DNA of 64,000 nt from UBA12202 sp049595035. Lineage in GTDB: Bacteria; Pseudomonadota; Alphaproteobacteria; Puniceispirillales; UBA1172. The stretch covers positions 1 through 64,000 of the forward strand of contig JBMYKD010000007.1 of assembly GCA_049595035.1 (NCBI GenBank), read 5' to 3'. Below the pieces are notes generated by a model. That model was given only the letters and a program-made list of their open reading frames with translations. It had not been told where the DNA came from and did no database searches. Both the position numbers and the translations under genes were made by a program. Below, piece after piece: positions 1 through 8,359 of this stretch; position 1 is the first letter of the stretch; each line of letters starts with the position of its first letter.

Positions 1-32
1 GCAACTAGCAACATTAAAAATGATCTGTTCAT
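1..32 (-). CDS. Start of a secreted protein, probably the BMP-family substrate-binding protein of the adjacent ABC importer (partial)
   Basis: On the minus strand a purine-rich ribosome site (GGGAGAG) is followed by an ATG at position 32 and ten further codons, MNRSFLMLLVA, which look like the start of a signal peptide. The rest lies beyond the window edge. It follows the second permease of a BMP-type ABC importer by 44 bases in the same direction, so the missing periplasmic binding protein of that importer is the natural candidate. Only the start is visible, so the family is inferred from position and from the second BMP-type operon in this window, which does encode its binding protein. Confidence 0.5.
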   Translation of the reverse strand, partial: MNRSFLMLLV

Positions 33-76
33 AATAAATCTCTCCCTTTCGATAGATCGTTAATTGATAGCATAAG

Positions 77-985
77 TTATCTGGTTATTAGAAAATTTCT
101 GCCTAAATGCGCTGGCGCGCCAAATTGCATTCGCCCACCTTTTGAAATCAGAACAAGTACTAATATAGTGGCAAAGTATGGCAACATTGACAAGAACTGT
201 GATGGTATCGCCCAGCCCCGTGCCTGACCAACCAATTGCATAATCGTAACACCGCCAAAAAGAACAGCACCAGTCGCCACCCGCCACGGTCGCCATGAGG
301 CAAAAACAACCAGTGCCAATGCAATCCACCCACGTCCTGCTGTCATACCTTCTGACCAGTGCGGCGTTAGCACAAGTGGCAGATAAGCCCCGCCAAGCCC
401 AGCCATAAAGCCCCCGAATAACACCGCCATAAAGCGCACCCGCACCACCGGATAACCCAACGCATGGGCACTATCATGATTAATGCCCACAGCACGCAAA
501 ACGAGGCCAAAATGCGTATAATTAAGCACATATGCCGTAAGCCCGACGAGTATCACCGCTAGATATGCCATGATATCAAGACGGAAAAACACCCCGATCA
601 TATAGAGATCAGACAGCCATGGTATGATCAGCGATGGTAGGCCATCAATCGCCTGTCCAACTAATGGCGCACCAATCAGACCAGATAAACCTGTTCCGAA
701 AATGGTTAAGGCAAGGCCGGTGGCTACCTGATTAGTAGCTAACCCCAGCACAAAAATAGCAAAGACCATAGATATCAATAGGCCGGCAATACCGCCGCCA
801 ATAATTCCCAGATAAGGACTTCCAGTGAGGCTAGCAACACCGAATGCTGCCACCGCACCCATCAACATCATGCCTTCGACACCCAGATTAAGCACACCGC
901 TTTTTTCAGCAACCAGTTCACCTGTTGCAGCAAGGATAAGTGGCACAGATGTCAGCAAAACGGCAATGAGTAATTCTTCAGCCAC
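77..985 (-). CDS. BMP-type (nucleoside/purine) ABC transporter permease, NupQ-like
   Basis: A 302-residue inner-membrane protein made almost entirely of hydrophobic helices. It has the layout of the BPD_transp_2 permeases of nucleoside ABC importers: an early segment 'GVLNLGVEGMMLMGA' around residues 30-45 and a late 'GRGWIALALVVFASWRP' around 215-232, both typical of the shorter, second permease. It overlaps the upstream permease by 8 bases and should be translationally coupled to it. It sits last but one in the uraH-puuD-ATPase-permease-permease operon, so a purine-related substrate (nucleoside, urate or allantoin) is inferred. The family is clear; the substrate is not visible in the sequence. 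Confidence 0.9.
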   Translation of the reverse strand: MAEELLIAVLLTSVPLILAATGELVAEKSGVLNLGVEGMMLMGAVAAFGVASLTGSPYLGIIGGGIAGLLISMVFAIFVLGLATNQVATGLALTIFGTGLSGLIGAPLVGQAIDGLPSLIIPWLSDLYMIGVFFRLDIMAYLAVILVGLTAYVLNYTHFGLVLRAVGINHDSAHALGYPVVRVRFMAVLFGGFMAGLGGAYLPLVLTPHWSEGMTAGRGWIALALVVFASWRPWRVATGAVLFGGVTIMQLVGQARGWAIPSQFLSMLPYFATILVLVLISKGGRMQFGAPAHLGRNFLITR

Positions 986-2078
986 GGCTTACCCCTCCTC
1001 TTTCTGTCGCTTTCATCCAGATAAACCGGTAATGCGTCAAGGTTTCACCAGCTAATAACATGAATAGTAGGATGCCATTAAAGATACCCGTAACAACCTT
1101 TGGAATTCGCATTGAAATTTGCGCGGCATCACCACCTAGTTCAGCCAATGCCACCACAAGCCCTGCTGCAATAGCGGCCAGCGGATTAAGCCGTGCCAGA
1201 AAGGCCACAATGATTGCTGTAAATCCATATCCGAATGAAATTTGTGGCTGTAACATGCCGATATTGGCCGATACCTCAATCATGCCGGCAAGACCGGCCA
1301 GGGCTCCTGAAAGCATCATCACGGATACGGTTACCCGCCCCTGGCTAAATCCAGCAAAGCGGCCAGCGCGGGGGGCATCACCCATCAGCTTTATCTGATA
1401 ACCACCAAGACTGCGCGTAAGGTAGAACCACCCGGCAATAGCAACAACCAAGGCCACCGGCACACCCCAATGCAACTGACCTAGCCGTCCAATACCGGGG
1501 ATAGACATAAGCGGAATCAATCCTGCATCAGGATAGGCTTTCGTCAATGGAAAGCCAAATGCCATGGGATCACGCCAAGGGCTACGCACCGTCCAGTCAA
1601 CCAGAAAAATAGCGATATAGGTCAGCATTAATGAAACCAGAATCTCATTCGTCTTAAACTTCACTTTCAGCAGACCGGGTATTGCCCCCCAACATGCTCC
1701 TGCCAGCATGGCCATCACTGCCATGCCGACAATCAACATCCGGCTTTCTGCTTCGGGGAAAGTCAATGCAACCCATCCCGCCCCCATCGCCCCAAGGATC
1801 AACTGGCCTTCGGCGCCGATATTCCAGACATTGGCCCGAAAACAGAATATCAACCCTGTGCTGATGATGATCAGGGGACAGGCTTTGACAAACAGATTGC
1901 CGATCTGATCAGGACGCGATAAGGGGGCGATAAAAAACTCGTACAAAGCCTGAAAAGGCGGATAACCGAGCAATGCAAAAATCAACCCACCCATGATCAG
2001 TGTCACCACAATAGAAATCAACGGGACAGCAATCGTCAGATAGGTGGGCACGTCTTTGCGTTTCTGCAGGATAATCAT
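978..2078 (-). CDS. BMP-type (nucleoside/purine) ABC transporter permease, NupP-like
   Basis: A 366-residue integral membrane protein, the longer first permease of a BMP-type importer. Diagnostic stretches are 'FRANVWNIGAEGQLILGAMGA' near residues 80-100 and 'GYGFTAIIVAFLARLNP' near 283-300, both conserved in YufP/NupP-like permeases. It overlaps the ATPase upstream by 4 bases (ATGA) and the second permease downstream by 8, so the three transporter genes are translated as a coupled block. Substrate specificity cannot be read from the sequence; context with puuD and uraH points to purines or their breakdown products. Confidence 0.9.
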   Translation of the reverse strand: MIILQKRKDVPTYLTIAVPLISIVVTLIMGGLIFALLGYPPFQALYEFFIAPLSRPDQIGNLFVKACPLIIISTGLIFCFRANVWNIGAEGQLILGAMGAGWVALTFPEAESRMLIVGMAVMAMLAGACWGAIPGLLKVKFKTNEILVSLMLTYIAIFLVDWTVRSPWRDPMAFGFPLTKAYPDAGLIPLMSIPGIGRLGQLHWGVPVALVVAIAGWFYLTRSLGGYQIKLMGDAPRAGRFAGFSQGRVTVSVMMLSGALAGLAGMIEVSANIGMLQPQISFGYGFTAIIVAFLARLNPLAAIAAGLVVALAELGGDAAQISMRIPKVVTGIFNGILLFMLLAGETLTHYRFIWMKATERGGVSRG

Positions 2079-3700
2079 GATGGCGCCCCCACCTGATTAA
2101 TTGTCATATCAGCATTATCGTGATGGCTTTCTCCCATCAGTAAGCCGATGCGTTCTGCTGTAACATCTTCTGTTTTAAAGGTTTCAGAAAGCTGGCCTGC
2201 ATTCAACACGGTGATCTGATGGGCAATCTGAAATATTTCTTCAAGGTCCTGTGATATCATAATGACAGCTGATCCTTGCTTGGCCAGATCAGCAATGGCT
2301 GTTCTGATAAATTGCGCTGCACCAATATCTACTCCCCATGTTGGCTGGGAAACAATCAGCACCTTGGGTGATTTGATAATCTCACGACCCACCACGAATT
2401 TCTGTAAATTACCCCCTGATAAAGCAGAAGCCAGCGGATCATCAGATGGTCTGCGCACATCATAGGTTTGTGAAATATGCTGTGCCATGGCAAAAGTCTG
2501 ATTTTGATTAATGATGCCGCCACGCACCACATGTTCCAGATCATACCCGGTCAATAGCGCATTTTCAGATAATGTCATGGATGGAACCGCCGCATGACCA
2601 TTGCGTTCTTCGGGGATAAAAGCAAGTCCAGCCCGTCGACGACCAGCAGGGGATAGCCGCGTAATATCGTCTTCCCCCAGTTTGATCATGGTCATGCCAT
2701 TGGCAAATGATGGCCGCCATTCCCCTGTCAGGGCATCCATCAATTCGCTTTGTCCATTTCCGGCAATGCCGGCTATGCCGAGGATTTCACCAGCTTTGAC
2801 CGAAAAGCTGATATCGCAAAGAGTCACATCAAATGGGCCGCTTGCCTGCCGTGATAATCCGGAAACCGTGAATAGCGTTTTGCTATTTTCTGGCGCGGAT
2901 TGTGTGCGAATATCCTTGACCTTGGCGCCAATCATCAGTTCTGCCAACTGGCGTTTTGACTGATCTTTTGTGTTTACTTCAGCCACTTTGACACCGCGGC
3001 GCAAGATGGTTGCCCGTGACGTAAGCTGTTTAATCTCATCCAGTTTATGGGAGATGAATAATACAGCACATCCCTGCTCAGCCAGCCGCCGAAGCACATC
3101 GAACAGTTGATCCGTTTCTTGCGGGGTTAAAACGGAAGTAGGTTCATCCATGATCAGCAAATCCGGATTCTGCAAAAGACAACGGACAATTTCAACCCGT
3201 TGTTGCTGGCCAACCGATAAATCGGCAATAATGCTTTCCGGATTTAGCGGAATGCCATATTCAGCCGATTTTGTTGCAATCATTTGAGAAAGATTATGAC
3301 GGGGGAAATCCGGCGGCAAAGCAAGGGCTATGTTTTCCGCTACCGACAGAGCATCAAAAAGCGAAAAATGCTGAAACACCATGCCAATACCCATAGCACG
3401 CGCCTGTTGGGGGTTGCTAACGGAAACCGCTTTGCCCTTCCATTCCAGATGGCCTTGATCCGGTTGCAGCAACCCGTAAACGATTTTGATGAAAGTGGAT
3501 TTTCCAGCCCCGTTTTCACCAAGAAGTGCATGAAGCTCACCCGGATAAATTTCAAAATTTATGTCTTTATTTGCTACCAGATCACCGAATGATTTTGTGA
3601 TGCCAAACCCGGCCAAAAGCGGTTGTTTTGCCTCTGTGTCGCCGGATGTTGCTTTTCTTGATATGGCTTTCTTTGTCATGGTTTTCTTTGTCATGGGCAT
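2075..3700 (-). CDS. BMP-type ABC transporter ATP-binding protein (two nucleotide-binding domains)
   Basis: A 541-residue duplicated ATPase of the RbsA/YufO kind. The first domain has a standard Walker A (GENGAGKS, 61-68), signature LSVGQ (161-165) and Walker B ending in MDEPTS (about 184-189). The second has the degenerate P-loop GIAGNGQS, signature LSGGN and a Walker B in which the usual catalytic acid is replaced by Gln (SQPTWGVD), as is normal for the second half of this family. The start overlaps the puuD stop as TAATG. The first residues contain a short repeat (MTKKT/MTKKA, with the DNA ttctttgtcatgg duplicated), giving three possible in-frame starts at 3700, 3694 and 3679. Confidence 0.93.
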   Translation of the reverse strand: MPMTKKTMTKKAISRKATSGDTEAKQPLLAGFGITKSFGDLVANKDINFEIYPGELHALLGENGAGKSTFIKIVYGLLQPDQGHLEWKGKAVSVSNPQQARAMGIGMVFQHFSLFDALSVAENIALALPPDFPRHNLSQMIATKSAEYGIPLNPESIIADLSVGQQQRVEIVRCLLQNPDLLIMDEPTSVLTPQETDQLFDVLRRLAEQGCAVLFISHKLDEIKQLTSRATILRRGVKVAEVNTKDQSKRQLAELMIGAKVKDIRTQSAPENSKTLFTVSGLSRQASGPFDVTLCDISFSVKAGEILGIAGIAGNGQSELMDALTGEWRPSFANGMTMIKLGEDDITRLSPAGRRRAGLAFIPEERNGHAAVPSMTLSENALLTGYDLEHVVRGGIINQNQTFAMAQHISQTYDVRRPSDDPLASALSGGNLQKFVVGREIIKSPKVLIVSQPTWGVDIGAAQFIRTAIADLAKQGSAVIMISQDLEEIFQIAHQITVLNAGQLSETFKTEDVTAERIGLLMGESHHDNADMTINQVGAPS

Positions 3701-4962
3701 TATCTCATCTGGCTAATCGCGGCCTCGAACCATTCCCGGATTAGTGCCCGTTCATCAGGTTCCATATAGGCTATGTTTGCAGGTGGCATAGCATGGGATA
3801 CCCCGGATTGCAGATAAATTGCTTTCGCTTCGGCGGCAATCTGTAATGGTGTTTCCAGCAACACCCCTTTCGGTGCTATGGCAATCCCATCCCATAATGG
3901 TTCAGCCGCGTGACACATCGCACAGCGGCCTTCCATAATGTCATTCACCGCCATAAAGCGGGTATCATCGTAAAAAGCCGAAAGATGTGGCGGCACGTCA
4001 AGCATTGCCGTGTCATCATCTGCCGCTACTGTATCTTGTCGCATAGCAGGCCAGATCGACAATGCCATAATAATGATGAAAATTGCCAGCGTAGCCCCCC
4101 ATGTCCAGCGGGGATTTCCTGCTCTGGCATGGCGGGTATTAAAATAATGCCTGATCGTAACCCCCATCAGAAACACCAGACTGGCAATCAACCAGCTATA
4201 TTCTGTTGCAAAGGCTAGCGGATAATGGCCAGACAACATCAGGAAAATCACTGGTAAGGTCAGATAATTGTTGTGAGTTGAACGCAATTTGGCAATGCGC
4301 CCATATTTTGCATCAGGTGTCCGGCTAGCCCTGAGATCAGCAACAACAATTTTCTGATTGGGGATAATGACCATAAATACATTCGCCGACATAATGGTTG
4401 CCGTGATTGCCCCTAGATGAATAAATGCCGCGCGACCAGTAAATATCTGATGAAATCCCCATGATAATGCAACTAGCATGGCATAGAGAACCAGCATCAA
4501 CAGCGTTGGATTAGTGGCCAGTGGTGACCGGCACAACAGACTATAAACGACCCAGACCCCCGCCAGTGATCCCAGTGAGATCACTATCGCTTGCCATATT
4601 GACAGCGCCATCTTGCTTTCATCAATCAGATATAATTCTGCCCCGCCATAATAAACTATGGCTAGTAAAGCAAAGCCGGATAACCATGTGGCATAGGATT
4701 CCCATTTAAACCATGTCAGATGCTCTGGCAGATGATCAGGGGCAACAAGATATTTCTGGATATGATAAAACCCGCCGCCATGAACCTGCCATTCTTCACC
4801 ATGGGCTTTTGCCGGCAGTGATGGTGTCTTTCGTAACCCTAGATCAAGGGCGATAAAGTAGAAAGAAGACCCTATCCAGGCTATGGCCGTAATGACGTGA
4901 AGCCAGCGCACCGCAAATTCAACCCAGTCCATTGCAAGAATAGTCAAGACGTCCAAGGTCAT
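3700..4962 (-). CDS. puuD: Urate hydroxylase PuuD (membrane protein with C-terminal cytochrome c)
   Basis: A 420-residue protein matching membrane urate hydroxylase: several transmembrane segments over residues 1-310 (starting FAVRWLHVITAIAWIGSSFYF), then a periplasmic class I cytochrome c domain with heme motif CAMCH at 347-351 and a likely axial Met in HAMPP near 392. PuuD oxidises urate to 5-hydroxyisourate using the respiratory chain rather than O2-dependent uricase. It abuts uraH (next base), whose enzyme uses its product, and leads into the ABC transporter genes. Length and domain order are those of the known family; a generic cytochrome is much less likely. Confidence 0.93.
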   Translation of the reverse strand: MTLDVLTILAMDWVEFAVRWLHVITAIAWIGSSFYFIALDLGLRKTPSLPAKAHGEEWQVHGGGFYHIQKYLVAPDHLPEHLTWFKWESYATWLSGFALLAIVYYGGAELYLIDESKMALSIWQAIVISLGSLAGVWVVYSLLCRSPLATNPTLLMLVLYAMLVALSWGFHQIFTGRAAFIHLGAITATIMSANVFMVIIPNQKIVVADLRASRTPDAKYGRIAKLRSTHNNYLTLPVIFLMLSGHYPLAFATEYSWLIASLVFLMGVTIRHYFNTRHARAGNPRWTWGATLAIFIIIMALSIWPAMRQDTVAADDDTAMLDVPPHLSAFYDDTRFMAVNDIMEGRCAMCHAAEPLWDGIAIAPKGVLLETPLQIAAEAKAIYLQSGVSHAMPPANIAYMEPDERALIREWFEAAISQMR

Positions 4963-5319
4963 CTAACTGCCCCGATAGGTGGAATAGCTATATGGCGATA
5001 GCAGAAGCGGAACATGATAATGCTGATCTGGATCAGAAATACCAAACCGGACCGGCACATCATCAAGAAACAGAATATCTGTATTATGGCCATACGCCCG
5101 CAAATACGCCCCCGCCGCAAAGACCAGCTCATAACTAGAGGCAGTCATTTCCCCTTTGGGCAGGATGGGGGAATCTGTTCGCCCATCAGCATTTGTTGTC
5201 ATGCGGCGAATAAGATGCTTTTCGGTTCCATCAATTTTATAAAGAGAAATATCCAATCCGGCAGCCGGACAGCCCATAGCAGTATCTAGCACATGCGTTG
5301 TCAAATATCCTTCAGCCAC
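4963..5319 (-). CDS. uraH: 5-hydroxyisourate hydrolase (transthyretin-like)
   Basis: A complete 118-residue HIUase. It has the N-terminal LTTHVLDTAMG with catalytic His, the Arg in NADGRTD, the HYHVPLLLSP segment and the diagnostic C-terminal YRGS tetrapeptide. The enzyme hydrolyses 5-hydroxyisourate to OHCU (2-oxo-4-hydroxy-4-carboxy-5-ureidoimidazoline), the step after PuuD and before the UraD domain encoded across the divergent promoter. It is the first gene of the leftward operon and is directly followed by puuD. No signal peptide is seen, so the cytoplasm is expected. Confidence 0.95.
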   Translation of the reverse strand: MAEGYLTTHVLDTAMGCPAAGLDISLYKIDGTEKHLIRRMTTNADGRTDSPILPKGEMTASSYELVFAAGAYLRAYGHNTDILFLDDVPVRFGISDPDQHYHVPLLLSPYSYSTYRGS

Positions 5320-5523
5320 TCGCCCCCCCTTGAAACGCCAATCCTATTCCATCAGCGCATATAGTCATATGACATACTATATCACTATGTGATTTATATT
5401 TACGTATTAATACCCCATGGTCACATATCAATCCAGTTTTTATCAAGAATAAACGGATTTGATTTATATTTGCGTATGATGCAAGACTATGACCTCAACA
5501 ATACCTAATGTAAGGATGAATAC
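5320..5523. promoter_or_regulatory. Divergent control region of the purine-catabolism locus with direct repeats and dyads
   Basis: This 204-bp AT-rich gap separates uraH (leftward) from the puuE fusion (rightward). It contains a 17-base direct repeat, gatttatatt-(t/t)(a/g)cgtat, at 5391-5407 and 5461-5477 (16 of 17 identical, 70 bp apart), the inverted repeat atatagt/actatat at 5359-5365 and 5376-5382, and the perfect short dyad tcac-tat-gtga at 5382-5392. A -10-like TATGAT lies at 5475-5480 inside the second repeat, and a ribosome site aaggatga precedes the ATG at 5524. These are plausible regulator boxes and promoters; the regulator is not encoded in the window. Confidence 0.55.
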
Positions 5524-6945
5524 ATGAACAGATACCCGCGCGATATGATTGGCTATGGGGCACAACCACCATTTGCCAACTGGCCAAATAATGCCAAAAT
5601 TGCGGTCCAGTTTGTTCTTAATTATGAAGAAGGCGGCGAAAACTGTATATTAAATGGGGATGGCCAGTCAGAAGCCTTTTTATCTGAAATTGTTGGCGCT
5701 CAGCCATGGCCTGATCAACGCCACTGGAATATGGAATCCATCTATGAATATGGCGCTAGAGCGGGGTTCTGGCGACTTCATCGGTTATTTACCGAATATG
5801 ATATCCCCCTGACCATTTATGGTGTAGCAACCGCGCTTGCCCGTAATCCGGATCAGATGCTTGCCATGCAGGATGCTGGCTGGGAAATAGCCAGCCATGG
5901 CTATAAATGGATCGAATATAAAGATTTTACCCGGGAAGAAGAAGCTGACCATATTGCATCGGCCATTACCCTTCATACCGAAGTAACCGGTGAGCGGCCA
6001 CAAGGTTGGTATACTGGCCGCTGTTCAACACAGACAGTTGATCTCGTCTGTGAGGCTGGTGGATTTTCATATATTTCAGATAGTTATGCTGATGATCTGC
6101 CATACTGGCATGTCCATCAGGATCAACCCCATCTGATCATTCCCTACACGCTTGATGCCAATGATATGCGTTTTGCCGCGTTTCAGGGTTTTAATGCGGG
6201 GGATCAGTTTTTTGCCTATCTGCGGGATAGTTTCGATGCCCTTTATCGCGAAGGCATGGAAGGCCAGCCGAAAATGATGTCTATTGGTCTGCATTGTCGG
6301 CTGATCGGTCGACCGGGCCGAATCGAATCGCTTCGCCGGTTTATCGAATATATCAAGACTTATGACCATGTCTGGTGTCCACGCCGCATTGATATAGCAA
6401 ACCACTGGCATCAGCATCACCCTTTTGATATGGATAAGGCAAGAACCCGACCATCACTGATGGCAAAAGATCAATTCGTGTCACAATTTGGCGGCGTGTT
6501 TGAACATTCCGAATGGATTGCCGAAGCGGCTTTTGATCTGGAACTGGGGCCAGCACATGATACCCCCACTGGCTTGCATCACGCGCTTTGCCGGATATTC
6601 CGTTCATCTGGAGCCGATAAACAGCTCAAGGTGCTTAAGGCACATCCTGATCTGGCTGGAAAACTGGCCATGGCAAAAAAACTCACCGCCCATAGCACAG
6701 ATGAACAGGCATCTGCCGGGTTAGACGCCTTAACAGATGATGAACGGGCCCGATTTACGGAACTCAATACAACATATCAGGATCGTTTTGGCTTTCCTTT
6801 TATCATTGCCGTTAAAGGTCTGAACAAGGCTGATATTCTATCAGCATTCGAGCGGCGTATTGCACATGATCGTGATACCGAATTTACTGAAGCTTGCCGT
6901 CAGGTAGAACGTATCGCCTTGATACGCGTGAAAGCATTATTTTAG
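5524..6945 (+). CDS. puuE: Fused allantoinase PuuE / OHCU decarboxylase UraD
   Basis: A 473-residue two-domain protein. Residues 1 to about 310 form a polysaccharide-deacetylase-fold allantoinase (YPRDMIGYGAQPPFANWP at the N terminus, ASHGYKWIEY near 123, YTGRCSTQTVDL near 163). Residues from about 320 form a complete UraD domain (FGGVFEHSEWIAEAAF, HPDLAGKLA, DEQASAGLD, YQDRFGFPFIIAVKG). UraD converts OHCU to S-allantoin and PuuE opens allantoin to allantoate, so the fusion couples consecutive steps. The start is backed by aaggatga 6 bases upstream. It heads the rightward operon. Such fusions are known in Alphaproteobacteria, so a sequencing fusion is unlikely. Confidence 0.93.
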   Translation: MNRYPRDMIGYGAQPPFANWPNNAKIAVQFVLNYEEGGENCILNGDGQSEAFLSEIVGAQPWPDQRHWNMESIYEYGARAGFWRLHRLFTEYDIPLTIYGVATALARNPDQMLAMQDAGWEIASHGYKWIEYKDFTREEEADHIASAITLHTEVTGERPQGWYTGRCSTQTVDLVCEAGGFSYISDSYADDLPYWHVHQDQPHLIIPYTLDANDMRFAAFQGFNAGDQFFAYLRDSFDALYREGMEGQPKMMSIGLHCRLIGRPGRIESLRRFIEYIKTYDHVWCPRRIDIANHWHQHHPFDMDKARTRPSLMAKDQFVSQFGGVFEHSEWIAEAAFDLELGPAHDTPTGLHHALCRIFRSSGADKQLKVLKAHPDLAGKLAMAKKLTAHSTDEQASAGLDALTDDERARFTELNTTYQDRFGFPFIIAVKGLNKADILSAFERRIAHDRDTEFTEACRQVERIALIRVKALF

Positions 6946-6987
6946 ATGATCATATTGTGATACGCTAGAATTCCATGAGGAAATACC

Positions 6988-7827
6988 ATGTCGAATAAAC
7001 CCTATTATTTTGTGGCTGAAGGTGGATTACCACAACAGTCAGCACGGCTATGGCAACGCGCCATCTTCACCACTTCCTATGCTTTCATCCCGAAAGGTGT
7101 GATGACAGATATTGTCACAAGCTTTCTGCCATTCTGGCAGGGCACACGACTTTGGGTGCTGGCCCGGCCATTAAGCGGCTTTTCGGAAACCTTTTCACAT
7201 TATCTGATGGATATAGCCCCAATGGGTGGATCAGACCGGCCTGATGATGATAAAACCGCACAGCATGTGTTATTTGTTACAGGTGGCCAGATCACTCTAT
7301 CCTATCAGGGTCAGGATCATCATCTTAGCGCTGGTGGATATGCCTATTTACCAGCCGGCCTTGACTGGACTTTGCATAATCATAACGAAAGCAATGCGTC
7401 TTTTCACTGGATCAGAAAGCCTTATCAAGCCGTGGACGGTATTCCTGCCCCGGAGCCATTTGTTACCTCTGATCAGATGGTTGATCCGATTGCCATGCCC
7501 GATACAGACGGCGTATGGGCAACCAGCCGCTTTGTCGAACCTGATGATCTGCGCCATGATATGCATGTCAACATTGTCACGTTTCATCCAGGCGGTGTCA
7601 TACCGTTTTCTGAAACACATGTGATGGAACACGGGCTTTATGTATTACAGGGACAGGCAAAATATCTGCTCAATCAGGACTGGGTTGATGTTGAAGCCGG
7701 AGATTACATGTGGCTTCGCGCCTTCTGCCCGCAAGCATGTGAGGCAACAGGCAATGAACCATTCCGCTATCTGCTCTATAAAGACGTCAATCGCCATATG
7801 CCCCTTTTCTTTCATCATGAAAGGTAG
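6988..7827 (+). CDS. allE: (S)-ureidoglycine aminohydrolase (bicupin)
   Basis: A 279-residue bicupin matching AllE/YlbA. Two cupin halves are visible, the first around residues 80-140 (HVLFVTGGQITLSY, GGYAYLPAGLDWTLHN) and the second around 190-260 (HVNIVTFHPGGVIPFSETHVMEHGLYVLQG), the latter bearing the metal-ligand His/Glu pattern. The enzyme releases ammonia from ureidoglycine to give ureidoglycolate, the substrate of the next gene. It lies 42 bases after the puuE fusion with an aggaaa ribosome site. Assignment is strong because cupin type, length and neighbours agree. Confidence 0.93.
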   Translation: MSNKPYYFVAEGGLPQQSARLWQRAIFTTSYAFIPKGVMTDIVTSFLPFWQGTRLWVLARPLSGFSETFSHYLMDIAPMGGSDRPDDDKTAQHVLFVTGGQITLSYQGQDHHLSAGGYAYLPAGLDWTLHNHNESNASFHWIRKPYQAVDGIPAPEPFVTSDQMVDPIAMPDTDGVWATSRFVEPDDLRHDMHVNIVTFHPGGVIPFSETHVMEHGLYVLQGQAKYLLNQDWVDVEAGDYMWLRAFCPQACEATGNEPFRYLLYKDVNRHMPLFFHHER

Positions 7828-7833
7828 AACATA

Positions 7834-8322
7834 ATGGTGAAGAACCAGATCACTATCCAGCCGATGAATGCTATCGCTTTTGCCCCTTATGGGGATGTGC
7901 TTACGCTTAAAGCCGAAGCGGATAAAATCATCAATCAGGGCATGTGCGGGCGTCACCATGATCTGGCAAAACTGGATTTTGATGATGGGCAAGCCGGCAT
8001 TAGCCTTTTTGATGCCGTGCCAAGACAGCTTCCCTATAAGCTGGATATGATGGAACGGCATCCCCTGGGCAGTCAGGCCTTTCTGCCCTTACATGAACAT
8101 CGTTTTCTGGTGATCATTGCCCCCGATGTTCAGGGACGGCCAGGGACACCATTGGCGTTTCTAACCTCACCTAGAACCGGGATAAACATTCATAAAAATA
8201 CATGGCATGGGGTACTCACGCCATTAGAGGCTCCGGGGTTGTTTGCTGTTGTCGATAGAATTGGCGACGGAACAAACCTTGAGGAATACTGGCTTGAGGA
8301 GGAATATATTATCAAGCCATAA
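7834..8322 (+). CDS. allA: Ureidoglycolate lyase
   Basis: A 162-residue cupin-like protein matching AllA: an N-terminal MNAIAFAPYGDVL segment, RHHDLAKLDF near residue 50, LDMMERHPLGSQAFLPL near 70-86, the IHKNTWHGVLTPL loop near 127 and VVDRIGDGTNLEEYWL at the C terminus. It cleaves ureidoglycolate to glyoxylate and urea, completing ring breakdown. Only 6 bases separate it from allE. Urea utilisation genes are not present in this window. No secretion signal is seen. Confidence 0.95.
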   Translation: MVKNQITIQPMNAIAFAPYGDVLTLKAEADKIINQGMCGRHHDLAKLDFDDGQAGISLFDAVPRQLPYKLDMMERHPLGSQAFLPLHEHRFLVIIAPDVQGRPGTPLAFLTSPRTGINIHKNTWHGVLTPLEAPGLFAVVDRIGDGTNLEEYWLEEEYIIKP

Positions 8323-8359
8323 CATAAGAGAAAATGACATTGATAAAGGGAGGGTTATT

